In this document: positions 36,689 to 46,630 of the stretch, one piece after another | Numbering within the stretch: position 1 is the stretch's first letter | How the letters are laid out: the number at the start of each line of letters is the position of its first letter | Assembly: GCA_038501785.1 (NCBI GenBank) | Contig: JBAMJR010000072.1 | Location: forward strand, 338,001-402,000 | Direction of reading: 5' to 3' | Origin: Myoxocephalus aenaeus | Lineage: Eukaryota; Chordata; Actinopteri; Perciformes; Cottidae | Length of the DNA: 64,000 nt | Made by a program: the position numbers and the translations under genes | Notes under the pieces: model-generated | What the model saw: the letters and a program-made list of their open reading frames with translations, nothing else | The model's database searches: none | What the model was told of the DNA's origin: nothing

Positions 36689-38352
36689 TCAGTGGGGGAC
36701 CCGAGCCCCATTGATGAGCCCGACTGCTGACGGGAAGAAACTGTTTGTGTGGCGTGAGGTCTTGGTCCTGATGGACCTCAGCCTCCTGCCAGAGGGGAGG
36801 GACTCGAACAGGATATGTCCAGGGTGAGAGGGGTCAGCTACGATCTTCCTAGCTCGCCTCAGAGTCCTGGAGGCGAACAAGTCCTGGAGGGATGGCAGAT
36901 TACAGCCAATCACCCTCTCAGCAGAGCGGATGATGCGCTGCAGCCTGGCCTTGTCCTTGGCAGTGGCTGCGGTGTGCCAGACGGTGATGGAGGAGCAGAG
37001 GATGGACTCAACGATGGCAGTGTAGAAGTGCACCATCATTTTCATCGGCAGGTTGAACTTCTTCAGCTGCCTCAGGAAGAACATCCTCTGCTGGGCCTTC
37101 TTGGCGATGGAGCTGATGTTCAGTTCCCACTTGAGGTCCTGGGAAATGATGGAGCCCAGGAAGAGGAAGGACTCCACAGCGTCGACGGGGGAGTCACACA
37201 GGATGAGAGGGGTGGGTGGGGCTGCGTTCTTTCTGAAGTCCACAACCATCTCCACTGTCTTCAGAGCGTTGAGCTCCAGGTTGTTCTGGCTGCACCAGGT
37301 CAGTCTCCCACCTGTAGGCGGACTCGTCCCCACCAGAGATGAGTCCAATGAGGGTGGTGTCATCCGCGAACTTCAGGAGCTTGACGGACTGGTGACTGGA
37401 GGTGCAGCTGTTGGTGTACAGCGAGAAGAGCAGAGGGGAAAGAACGCAGACTTGGGGGGAACCGGTGCTGGTGGTCCGAGAGCCTGAGACGTGTTTCCCC
37501 AGCCTCACGTGCTGCTTCCTGTCAGTCAGGAAGTCTGTGATCCACCTGCAGGTGGAGTCGGGCACGTGCAGCTGGGAGAGCTTGTCCTGCAGCAGAGATG
37601 GGATGATGGTGTTGCAGGCAGAGCTGAAGTCCACGAACAGGATCCTGGCGTAGGTTCCTGGGGAGTCCAGATGCTGGAGGATGTAGTGGAGGGCCATGTT
37701 GACAGCATCGTCTACAGACCTGTTGGCCCTGTAGGCGAACTGCAGAGGGTCCAGGAGTGGGTCAGTCAGGGTTTTGAGGTGGGACAGGACCAGGCGCTCA
37801 AAAGACTTCATGACCACAGAGGTCAGGGCGACGGGCCTGTAGTCATTGAGTCCTGTGATCCTGGGTTTCTTGGGGATGGGGATGTGGTGGAGGCCTTGAA
37901 GCAGGCTGGCACGTGGCATGTCTCCAGGGAGGTGTTGAAGATCTCAGTGAACACCGATCAGCACAGTGCTTCAGGGTGGAGGGTGAGACAGAGTCCGGGC
38001 CCGCTGCTTTGCGGGGGTTCTGCTTTTTGAAGAGCCTGTTGACGTCCCTCTCCAGAATAGTGAGGGTCGTCGCTGGGGAGTTGTGAGCCTCCGATGGGCT
38101 GGGGGAGGGGGAGATGATGGTCTGTGGCTGGTTGATGGGCCTGTGGGACATGGCGTCAGGACTGCTCCATTGTCTTTCAAAGCGACAGTAGAACTCGTTC
38201 AGCTCGTCTGCTAGGCGGAGGTCGTTCATGGCGTGGGGGGTTTTCGGCTTGTAGTTGGTGATCTGCCTGAGCCCTCTCCAGACAGAAGCAGAGTCACTTG
38301 CTGAGAGCTGTTGTTGCAGTTTCTCAGAGTACAGTCGTTTAGCATCTCTCAC
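36689..38352 (-). pseudogene. LINE polyprotein, reverse transcriptase part
   Basis: Three overlapping frames (37843-38352, 37194-37919, 36689-37363) carry RDAKRLYSEKLQQQL, NPRKAAGPDSVSPSTLKHC, GLNDYRPVALTSVVMKSFER, ILFVDFSSACNTI, STGSPQVCVLSPLLFSLYTN, LLKFADDTTLIGLISG and, at the end, FFLRQLKKFNLPMKMMV with GRRLRSIRTKTSRHTNSFF. The order matches finger, palm (with FADD catalytic residues) and thumb of jockey/CR1-type reverse transcriptases. Breaks near 37900 and 37330 and a G-to-V change in the usual PQGC(V/F) motif show that it is dead. The natural stop is at 36689-36691. Confidence 0.75.
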
Positions 38353-38359
38353 CGCCTTG

Positions 38360-39644
38360 CTAAACCTGTATTTTGACTGTGTACAAATCCTTGTCCCCCC
38401 TCCTGAATGCCTGGTCCTTTTGCAGTCTTAGCTTTCTGAGTTCCGCTGTGAACCAGGGTTTGTCGTTGTTATAACTCACCCTGGTGCTGGTTGGAACACA
38501 GCTGTCCTCACAGAAGCTGATGTATGAAGTTACAGCCTCTGTGTACTCATCCAGACTGTTAGTAGCAGTCCTGAAGACGTCCCAGTCTGTACAGTCCAAG
38601 CACGCCCGAAGATCCTCCAGAGCCTCACTGGTCCACTTCTTGAATTTCCTCACCACAGGTTTGCAGAGCTTTAGTTTCTGCCTGTATGAGGGAATCAGGT
38701 GAACCATGGCGTGGTCAGAGTTTCCCAGAGCAGCACGAGGAACGGCGTGATAAGCCCCACTGATTGTGGTGTAACGCACAGTGGTCCAGAATGCTCTTCT
38801 CTCTAGTAGGGCATTTAATAAACTGTCTGTATTTAGGGAGTTCATGGCTGAGGTTACCTTTGTTAAAGTCCCCAAGGACAATAACTAAAGAGTCCGGGTA
38901 GGTCCGCTCCACACACCGTATCTGCTCGGCGAGCGTCCGCTGTGCGTCCTGCGCGTTGGCCTGCGGCGCCATGTAAACACCGACCAGGATGAATGAAGCG
39001 AACTCACGTGGGGAGTAGAAGGGTTTGCAGTGGATGATGAGGGATTCCAGGTCCGGCGAACTACTGTTCGCCGGACCTGGAATCACTGTTACGTCGTTAC
39101 ACCAGCCGTTGTTGAGGTAGAAGCAGATTCCTCCACCCTTCGTTTTGCCGGAGAGCTCCGTGTCGCGGTCCGCTCTCAACAGCTGGAAGCCAGCCAGCTG
39201 GAACGCGGAGTCCGGTATCGATCCACAGAGCCAGGTCTCTGTGAAGCACAAAACGGAGGAAGAAGAAAAGTCTCTGTCTCTCCCAACAAGGAGCTGAAGT
39301 TCGTCCAGTTTGTTGCACAATGAGCGGACGTTGGAGAGAAATATGCCCGGCAGCGCTGTACGGGATCCCCGTTTACGCAGACGCACCAGCGCACCAGCAC
39401 GTTTCCCTCTCCTGCGGCGTCTCACTGCGTGAGCCAAGGTGAGCGCACCTTTCACAAGAATGTCCAGTAATTCCACAGAGGTTAAAAAAGTTGGAAATAA
39501 GTCCGCTGGGGTTGTTACCCTGATGTTCATGAGCTCATCTCTGGTGAAAGAGCACCGGGAATCGCAGCAGAAAGCAGCATTTAAGACAAAAAGAACAAAC
39601 AACAATGAGCACCTGCATACCGAGGCAGCCATCGTCGGCGCCAT
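38360..39644 (-). pseudogene. LINE polyprotein, N-terminal part with APE endonuclease
   Basis: Two frames, 38715-39644 and 38360-38881, together cover the start MAPTMAASVCRC, then NVRSLCNKLDEL, LCFTETWLCGSIPDSAFQL, the endonuclease motif VIVLGDFNKGN and a linker with CTDWDVFRTATNSLDEYTEA. A frameshift near 38775 separates YRQFIKCPTREKSILDHC from YTTISGAYHAVPRAALGNSD, where the conserved S-D-H motif follows. A perfect inverted duplication at 39043-39084 lies within the endonuclease coding sequence and adds the residues VIPGPANSSSP. The protein would nick target DNA to prime reverse transcription, but this copy cannot make it whole. Confidence 0.75.
39043..39084. repeat. Perfect 19-bp inverted duplication, TACT loop, inside the LINE
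   Basis: Arms 39043-39061 and 39066-39084 (GATTCCAGGTCCGGCGAAC and its exact complement) with loop TACT. Confidence 0.95.
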
Positions 39645-40081
39645 CTTAGATCTACTGTTATTGAGTCACAAAATTTAATTTTAGGATGTTTTCAGGCGAG
39701 AAGTTAGTTATTTAAGCATAAAATCTGTGGTCGGTTTGTCAAGAATCAGCCTAATTAAAAACGGTTTGAGTTCCTGCTCGCGGGACCGTGAGTCCCGCAG
39801 CACCGGGCCGTCAGCGCTCTGCTGCCCGCCGAGAGCAGCCTGATCCCGGCTGGACTTTTTGGAATGATCTGCTGGCTCCGATTTCTCCGTAGTGGTTAAA
39901 CATGATATAATTTGGTTTTGAGGATCTAACGAGCAATCTTTATTAGTTTATTATTTATTCACAGTAACGTTACATCAGTTTGACTGAGGGAAAGGTTAAG
40001 ATTTATAACTTAAGATTTTAATTTAACTTTTACTTTAAACTACAGCGGTGTTTTATTACTTTTGACCAAATTGTTTGCAAT

Positions 40082-40128
<47 letters not shown>

Positions 40129-40306
40129 TGCTGTCAAACGATTAAAATATTTAATCGCGATTAATCGCATTTATGTCAGTTAACTCGCGATTAATCGCAA
40201 TTTTTTTTCTCTTCATTTTAATGCTCTTATCAACATGAAAAAGTGGATTGGCTTGCTTTATGCAAATGTTTTATTTTATTGAAAAACAACTGCCAAACAG
40301 GGTGGT

Positions 40307-40485
40307 ACAAAATAAAATTATAAAGTGCACATTTCAGGTAAACAAGGGTTTACAAAATAAAATTATAAAGTGCACATTTCAGGTAAACAGGGCTTACAAA
40401 ATAAAATTATAAAGTGCACATTTCAGGTAAACAAGGGCTTACAAAATAAAATTATAAAGTGCACATTTCAGGTAAACAAGGGCTT
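40307..40485 (+). repeat. Four-unit minisatellite, about 45 bp per unit
   Basis: Four tandem copies of a unit beginning ACAAAATAAAATTATAAAGT and ending AAACAAGGGCTT. The 4044-5534 copy has about one and a half units (4205-4285), so the array expanded within this copy. Confidence 0.9.
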
Positions 40486-40548
40486 AAGAGAGAGAGAGAG
40501 AGAGAGCGAGAGAGAGCTTGAACATAGCAGTCAGGCTCTCGAAGGCAA

Positions 40549-40910
40549 TTCGTAGGTCCTGTCGTTGGATGCGATGCGTATTCTATCAGCTAGACCCTCG
40601 TCCTCCACAACGTTAACAGGCCTACACGCAGTAGCCACCCATTTAGCTATGGCTGCAATAAGTCTGCTCTTCGTTGTGGTGTCCATGCGTTTCTGTCCAA
40701 AGTCATCCATTCTTGTTTGCTATGACGAGGGGGCGCAGAGTTAGCATCAGCTGTGTGCTTGGCCATCAAGTGGTATTTCAGACTGGATAGGCTACGATGA
40801 TAGCTCAGTTCACAATGACAAATGGCACATACCACTTTGGTCTTGTCAAGGGAACCATCGGACCACTTTTTGAAAGTAAACTTTCCATTCATTAGCGTCT
40901 TATCATTCAT
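40549..40910 (-). pseudogene. ZBED-type hAT transposase, N-terminal fragment with BED finger
   Basis: The minus frame 40647-40910 reads MNDKTLMNGKFTFKKW and then the BED zinc finger VVCAICHCELSYHRSLSSLK followed by YHLMAKH. After a frame break at about 40705 the alternative frame reads MDDFGQKRMDTTTKSR, LIAAIAKWVATACRPV and IASNDRTYELPSR. This is the order at the start of ZBED1-like hAT transposases: DNA-binding BED finger, then the region leading into the RNase-H fold. The frame ends at a GA microsatellite (40487-40512), with catalytic core and hATC domain deleted. It identifies the family of both TAGTGCTGTCA copies. Confidence 0.75.
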
Positions 40911-41182
40911 TTTGCCGTATCGTGCTCACAATTCATTTCAAACCGTAACGTTAGCCTAGCTTCCAAGCCCAAACGGCGTGCCTATTGTTTTGCTTCCGGT
41001 TGAGCTACATCCGGCGTGGTGCTCGCGAGAAAATAAAGAATGGCCGTGACATGAAGTCACAGTATGACTCGTAGTATCTCTATTGATATTGTCTTTAATA
41101 AGGGATCTGCATGTCATTTAGTTTGTTGCATACGCCTAATAAATACAAACAGTGTTTCAAGGCAGTCAATGTATCTTGGGTG

Positions 41183-41540
41183 TGTTAGGGGGTGTGTGGT
41201 GTAGCGGACCCAAACGCAACACACGCAGCAGTGCAGTTCCACGGGCGGACTTTATTTAAAGAAAACGAGACACCACAAACAAATACAAACGATTGCTACC
41301 GGTCAGGTCCAGCGAACACAGGAGATCCACCTCTCCTGCTCCAGAGTCGGGAGGGCAACTCAACCGCTCGTACGAACAACTCTCACAAAGTAACAACCCG
41401 ACAATGAGCCGGGTCATGCTGTGGACCTTTAATCACCTGCCGGTGATCAAGGCAACGGCCAACAGCTGGGATGAAGGAGGGGGGCGTGGCAGTGGGCGGA
41501 AACCGGGAGGAGCAAACAGGGTCAGACAGGGATCCTGACA
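41183..41540 (-). mobile_element. Solo LTR, 358 bp, GGGTG duplication, Gypsy-like
   Basis: The plus strand begins TGTTAGG and ends CCTGACA (inverted TGTYAGG ends). GGGTG lies immediately before (41178-41182) and after (41541-41545). Copy 1 of the foldback family reads straight through this point with one GGGTG, which confirms the insertion and its duplication. The poly(A) signal TTAAATAAAG is on the minus strand at about 41250, giving a minus orientation. There is no internal retroelement sequence. The short LTR with 5-bp duplication suits Gypsy-type elements; family not identified. Confidence 0.8.
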
Positions 41541-42328
41541 GGGTGTGTCCAAGTTAAAGAACTATTCAAGAAAGGGTCAAATACAATTACAACACAAGAT
41601 AAAAGGACTAAATAAGAGGCACAGACCTTTTATTCTATTGGAGGCACCGCCAGTTAATTCCTTTTTTAGAATAAGAGAGCAACGATTGTAGGAACCATTA
41701 TATTATATCATAGCGCCATCACTTTTAAAACTGTACCCAGGACCCCACCCATAATACTACTACACCTAGCAGATTCATATAATAGTATAGCTACATGGGA
41801 CGGGTGTAACATAAATAAACCCAATATATATATATATATAACATTATGTGTATCTGTTTATATATACTTATATAGATACACATATAATTGCAAACAATTT
41901 GGTCAAAAGTAATAAGACACCACTGTAGTTTAAAGTAAAAGTTAAAGTAAAATCTTAAGTTATAAATCTTAACTTTTCCCTCAGTCAAACTGATGTAACG
42001 TTACTGTGTTGTTCCCAGTGTGCTGGTGAGAAATGCATTCCAGCCAATCCAAAGCCGAGGATTGTAATCAATTAGATGTAGAGATACGATAGTGACTGGC
42101 TCTGCCCACTTACTGTCAAAAAGAAAATCTACTCGAGCACGAGCAGGTAACAGACAGGCGAGCGAGCAGGTTCCAACTTTGAGAGCAACTTTTGCTCGCG
42201 TAGTGATGTAAAAGCGCTCGTCAAAGTAAATTACGCTGTTTGATTTGCGCGCTCTCGTGGAGCTCTTGCGCGCTCTTGTGGAGCTCATTTGCGCTCTACT
42301 TTCGCATTGATTTGCCCCCATACAGTTT

Positions 42329-43595
42329 AGTCTTCACAACTTGACAACGCTGCTCTGATTGGTGCTCAGCTTTGGAGACATTGAACGTGTCGTCTTGCAG
42401 AATATTTTCACCTGCCGTGATCAAAAGCCTGAGACAAAACTCAGCTGCATGGACAGCATGGAAGAGACAAAATCACATTGAATTGAATTATCGTTTTTGG
42501 AAATGGATGTGAAATTGTTCCGCTCACTTTTCCGGCACCAACCTAGAAATAGTGCTTAATAAAAAGGATAACATTATTATATTTTTTATAATTATATACA
42601 GGTTTCTCTACAGTCAATGCTATGGCTGTGGCTTGTAGTTTTTCAAAATGTTTCTTTTCTGTTTTGTTACTTCTTCCGTTATAAAACAGCAGCACATGCA
42701 TGTCATCTTCCTCCTCCTCTTCTCGTTAAAAGTGATGCCTCTCCATCTCCTCCTCGAGCAAAACTCTGGCTAAATTGTCTGGCCCGATTGCTTTGTAGCC
42801 TTTCGGCGAGGGCTTACTGGAATCCTCAGAACTCAAACAGCTGTCAGCGGGCACGTCGCTGCGCTGCAGCTTCAGGTGCGTTTGGTCTGTATTGTTTCCC
42901 CCAACCATATCGCGTGTCCTCCAGGTTTAATGTGTTTCTGTCTGTCCGCTCTAATGGCCTGAAATTGTGAGAGGCAGTAATTACTGTCACAGCAAAAGAG
43001 AGAAATGGGGGTGATGAAAAAAGTGGCCAAATGGGATATAGAAAGGTGTAATCATACCCTGGATAGACGGAAAGAGGGGTGGCATGGGAAGGAAAAAGGA
43101 AATATCGGTAAAAGTGAGAAAAACATGTATGAAGGAGCTTAGAAAAATTGGAAGGAGAGTAGGGAAGGGATTAAAGAAGGTAAGGCTACTTTTCTTTGAT
43201 GATTTGATCATGTAATAGTGTTGATATGCACGTGTCATGGGAATATGTCTTCTTTGTGCTGCACTCTCTTGTCTACATTTGTATATACTTGCAAGGACCC
43301 TCATTGACATCATGCATTCTTGGGCCATTGAACCATTCCAGCCCTCGATGCACCTGATCATAATCATAACCACGAAATGCCTAAACCAACCTCATCGTAA
43401 GTCTTACCTGAACCCAGGTTAAACCTTCAAGCAGTCCTTTGAAGTAGTGGTTGGACCAACCATATTGCAGAAATGTCTTTACTGCGATGTTTTGAAACTG
43501 ATATAGAAACAAAAAAAAGGTTTAAATGTCCTCAAAATGCAAAACTGTCCTCTCGCATCTGTATGTAGAGAAATGACATTTCGACACACGTACGT
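42329..43595. other. Mostly unassigned; holds one exon-like stretch
   Basis: Outside the candidate exon below I see no gene or repeat boundary. A GA/AG-rich stretch spans 43000-43185 without being a clean microsatellite. Confidence 0.4.
42726..42880 (-). other. Candidate terminal exon of an unidentified gene (weak)
   Basis: The minus-strand frame (open from 42908 to the TAA near 42726) reads LKLQRSDVPADSCLSSEDSS, then KPSPKGYKAIGPDNLARVLL and EEEMERHHF before the stop. An acceptor-like AACAATACAG ends at about 42881. Composition is balanced, hydrophilic and unlike the transposon and microsatellite frames in this window. I do not recognise the protein, the AACAATACAG acceptor has a poor pyrimidine tract, and no AATAAA follows closely. 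It could be a C-terminal exon of a host gene on the minus strand or chance. Confidence 0.3.
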
Positions 43596-43641
43596 AAACA
43601 TTACGTGTTTACGTACGTATGTACGTAAACACGTAATGTTT
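43596..43641. repeat. Perfect 21-bp inverted repeat, GTAT loop
   Basis: Arms 43596-43616 (AAACATTACGTGTTTACGTAC) have their exact complement at 43621-43641, with loop GTAT. It adjoins a TG/TGTA microsatellite region. Confidence 0.95.
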
Positions 43642-43860
43642 GTGTGTGTGTATATATATGCGTATATATGTTTGTATATGTATGTGTGTATTATACAGTA
43701 TATGTGTTTGAATTAATGTGAGTGTATGCAGTGTGTGTGTGTGTGTGTTTGTTTGTATACATGTATGTAGCCATGTATTTAAGTATGTATGTATGTATGT
43801 ATGTATGTATGTATGTTTGCATGTATATATCAGTGAATGTATGTATGTACGCATGTATGT
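43642..43860. repeat. TG and (TGTA)n microsatellite region
   Basis: Imperfect TG, TATG and a clean (ATGT)n run at about 43784-43817. The Tyr/His/Thr-rich frames across it are artefacts. Confidence 0.85.
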
Positions 43861-43874
43861 GTGACGGTTGGTTC

Positions 43875-45258
43875 CAGTGGCGGCCGGCCCATAGAGGGCA
43901 ACGGGGCTCGGCCCCACCCACCTTGAGCCACCAAAAAAAGAAGAAGAAAAAAATGAATTACAAAAATTGTAAAAATATTAAGAAATTATATAAATTGTCA
44001 ATATTTGTGTTTTTAGCTCTTTAGCTCTGAGCTGCATGTCTGTGATGCTCATGCACGTCCTCTCTGCTCCATTAGTCTCTAATGCGCGTGCACGTCGTGG
44101 GGCTCAAGCGATTCTGCCCAAGGTCTAATACGCAGTTTAGCCAATCACTGATTAAAGAAATAAATTAATGACATACAATTCATCCAATCAGCGCCCTAAA
44201 AAAGACTTCCGGGAGGGCTATTCTCATCGAGCCCAAGGCTGCGCGTTCACGTGTCTCTGTCTCCTGGGCAGACGAGGCGCCGCGCCACCCATGATAACAA
44301 CATGACAGCAGCGAGCAGGAGCCACTGGTCTTCACAGGAAACCACACGCTAACTCTGTATAATCTCTCCTCCAACACCCGTTTGAGAGAAGACCTTTGGC
44401 TGAGAAACTACAGGTAAAACACCTGGTCCCAGATCAACCGGACCTGGTACCGGTCGTTCCACTGGTCCCAAAAACAATGCAGATTTCTTTCTGTGCCTGA
44501 GCCGATTTAAATACTTCTTTTACACTACTGTGTAATGTTGCACAATACTAAAAAGGTATTTTGCTCCCTATCTCTTTCATACAGAGATGGGCTCAAGGGG
44601 GCGGGGCTTAAGGGGTCGGGGCAGCAGCGCACACAGACACAGTGCGCGCCTCACAGAGTGATCTGGGGAGACATGCACGAGCCGTGCTGACCGTCTCGGC
44701 TTGTTGGAACAAAGCTCTCCCAGTTGATATTAATGATGATATGATGATATGATGACGTGTAGTCCAGTAAAGCAGCAGTTTGTAGTGGAGTGGAGTTCTG
44801 TTGCACACGGTCCCAATCAGGCCACCTGATGCTTGTGTCTGTTCTTTATATATAGTTTATAGTTTATAGTTTGAAGTTAAAAAGTTTGAAGCTGTAGAAG
44901 TCAAGTGTTTTGTATTTATTTATTTATATTTAAAGTATACTTTAAATGGTTAATATATTGTTCAATTTGAAGAAAATATCTGCCTTGGCAATAAAAAAGT
45001 ACGGTTCAGGCACCGTTTAGGCACCGGTATCGTTTTAAAAGTATCGTTTTAGCACCGGTATCAAAAAAGAAAAAAAACGATGCCCATCCCTAATTATAAT
45101 ATACTGAATTGTATAATATGTCCTTATTATGTCAAAGTGTTGGAATACATGTTAAATATTTAACTGCAAAGTAGTAATGCGTGATACCTTTTTTTTTGCA
45201 TTGAATCATACTGGGATTAGATGGCCCCACCAAAAGAAATTGCCACCAGCCGCCACTG
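43875..45258. mobile_element. hAT element, CAGTGGCGGC ends, GTTGGTTC duplication
   Basis: The element begins CAGTGGCGGCCGGCC and ends CCAGCCGCCACTG. GTTGGTTC lies just before (43867-43874) and after it (45259-45266), a perfect 8-bp duplication. The subterminal GGCCCCACC strings are inverted copies at both sides. It is 1384 bp long and non-coding, hence non-autonomous. A likely nested element occupies the right half. Confidence 0.85.
44582..45093. mobile_element. Probable nested DNA element, AGRGATGGGC ends
   Basis: Left end AGAGATGGGC at 44583 and right end GCCCATCCCT near 45093 form a 10-bp inverted repeat with one change. The right subterminal TATCGTTTTAAAAGTATCGT is typical of a common fish family with GGGATGGGYATCG ends. 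I could not read a target duplication, so it may be a composite. Confidence 0.4.
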
Positions 45259-45314
45259 GTTGGTTCCCTAGCTTGTTCACTTGTCTATGTGTCTGTCTCT
45301 TGAAGAGAATTTAT

Positions 45315-45417
45315 GATTTATATAGCATTGGCTGAATACTCTGTTTAAAGATTTATATAGCATTGGCTGAATACTCTGTTTATGATTAATATAGCATTGG
45401 CTGAATATTCTGTTTTT
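45315..45417. repeat. Three-unit minisatellite, about 34 bp
   Basis: Three tandem copies of GATTTATATAGCATTGGCTG plus AATACTCTGTTT with small changes. Confidence 0.9.
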
Positions 45418-45753
45418 AAGATAATGCTTGCTTCATGCTGAAGGATGTGTGTGTGTGTCTCAGGTGTGAGAAACCGCAGAACTCTTACTTCCCACTCTGT
45501 GGTTTTGGTTCCGCAGACCAGACATAGCATTGGCAATTGACCTTTTTCTGACTCGGTCAGACAGAGGCCGATGCAGCCTTATATGTACATGTTGACCGGG
45601 TTTAGGCCTACAAACTTGCATTTATCCTTAAACAACCTTATACGTGGCCTTTTGTCTGGTTTCTGTCTATCGGATGAGGTTTGGGACAGCCAATGAAAAT
45701 GAGCAGCACACTTAAAAGAGAACCATAATATGAGTCTCACACACAAGTCTTAT

Positions 45754-46278
45754 GTTCTTGTTCCAACTACTAATTAAATTTATCAGCAGGTGCAAACTTA
45801 TCTATTCACCCTCGTCCTGTATCCGGCCTTGAGGAGAAAGCAGCAGTATTTCAAAAATAATTGTCTGGGAACTTGGGTTGTGTTTTTCACTGGGAGTATT
45901 TGGGCCTTACAGTTTTGGGCTATGGCAAGATATATTTTACCATTACACATGTTGTGACAGTTGCCATGGTTACAGACAGAATAACTCATCCTCGTGACAT
46001 TTCCATGGCCAATGTACTTATGGACCGCTCCCCTTTAATGTATTTGAAAAGCATTGGAGTCAGATAAAAGAGGAAGTCAGATAGAAAGAGGATAAAAAAC
46101 CCTTTACTCTCTGAGTTCGGGGCTCACTCATCTCTGAGGTGTGCTGACCGTGTGAAGGCCAGACTAGCAGGGGAGCGGAGTCCAAGATCTTGTATTAGGT
46201 ATGCATTTCATGTATGTGTGTAATTGCTAAAATAAATAACCTTGATTGTAATATAACCTGTTCTGTCAATTCTTGAAC
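45754..46278 (+). mobile_element. LTR-like segment (limits tentative)
   Basis: Between TGTTCTTGTTCC at 45754 and ATTCTTGAACA at 46278 the sequence has an LTR-like order: TATA-like GATAAAAAACC near 46089, GGGGCTCACTC near 46120, and poly(A) signal AATAAATAACC near 46232. The ends are TGTTC...GAACA, but the adjoining bases (CTTA and CTCA) differ by one, so no clear duplication supports the limits. No coding remnants follow. Confidence 0.4.
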
Positions 46279-46329
46279 ACTCAAGGAATATCCCGGCGAG
46301 GAGAATTCCACTTCACTCTTTAATGCAAC

Positions 46330-46630
46330 AGGGACCTGGAGGTGTTGATCTTCCTAGCTCCTGGGCGGTGCTCTCCACGTACAAAGCTCCGCCTATCTTT
46401 GCTCCCGTGCATTATTGTTTTGTTTCCATCCATGCAACATCTAGTCCTCACACCGCGCTCATCACTCATGCAGACACCCACCTACACTACTGACTTTACT
46501 GACGACCACATCCCATAGTTCCCTAGTTGTTTTGGGATTTATTGCCTTATTTATAATAAAATACTTTATTGTTTGCCTTAAATCAGCGTCTCCTTCTCTT
46601 TTGTAATGGCTTTAGAGCCAGGATGTGACA
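46330..46630 (+). repeat. Second LTR-like fragment
   Basis: ATAATAAAATACTTTATTGT near 46552 followed by GCTTTAGAGCCAGGATGTGA plus CA resembles an LTR 3' half ending in CA. A start with matching duplication was not found. Confidence 0.3.

Larger units (their letters stand above)
36279..39652 (-). mobile_element. Jockey/CR1-Rex1-like non-LTR retrotransposon, near full length
   Basis: On the minus strand it runs from AGATCTAAGATGGCGCCGAC at 39652 down to a (TTCTGA)n tail at 36279. TACT occurs on both sides (36275-36278 and 39653-39656), a short possible duplication. It splits the arm of the foldback element exactly where copy 1 reads GAATACTACTGTTGTTGAG. A GATGGCGCC start close to the 5' end and a short tandem tail are usual for this group of fish LINEs. 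The 5' end looks complete. The coding region is broken into several frames (next two entries). Confidence 0.75.
40126..41034 (+). mobile_element. hAT-type element, right end deleted (same family as 4044-5534)
   Basis: The left end TAGTGCTGTCAAACGATTA sits in a TA array of the foldback arm. Sequence then follows the 4044-5534 copy at both sides: AACATGAAAAAGTGGATTGG near the left and TCCGGCGTGGTGCTCGCG at the right. It stops abruptly at about 41034, where foldback-centre sequence (ATGGCCGTGACATGAAGTCA) resumes; the GTTAACGCCGTTAAT subterminal block and right TIR are missing. A four-unit minisatellite and a transposase remnant lie inside. Confidence 0.7.
35955..42322. mobile_element. Foldback-type DNA transposon, copy 2, opened by three later insertions
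   Basis: It starts TATGACGGCAAACCCC and ends ATTTGCCCCCATA. CAGTTT precedes (35949-35954) and follows it (42323-42328), a perfect 6-bp duplication across 6.4 kb. Family sequence is found at 35955-36278, 39653-40125, 41035-41182 and 41541-42322; these pieces align in order with copy 1 (left arm, then centre and other arm in inverted orientation relative to copy 1's centre). A LINE (36279-39652), a hAT copy (40126-41034) and a solo LTR (41183-41540) occupy the gaps. Part of the centre corresponding to 17475-17745 of copy 1 is deleted together with the hAT right end. Confidence 0.8.

Noticed and set aside
36815..38030. Plus-strand frames of up to 179 codons
   Set aside because: They are antisense shadows of the minus-strand LINE reverse transcriptase, which has clear motifs in order.
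46217..46630. LTR bounded by GTATG duplications
   Set aside because: GTATG lies in TATG-rich sequence on both sides, the ends TGTGTAATT and GGATGTGACA are not inverted repeats, and the segment would cut through another LTR-like unit.
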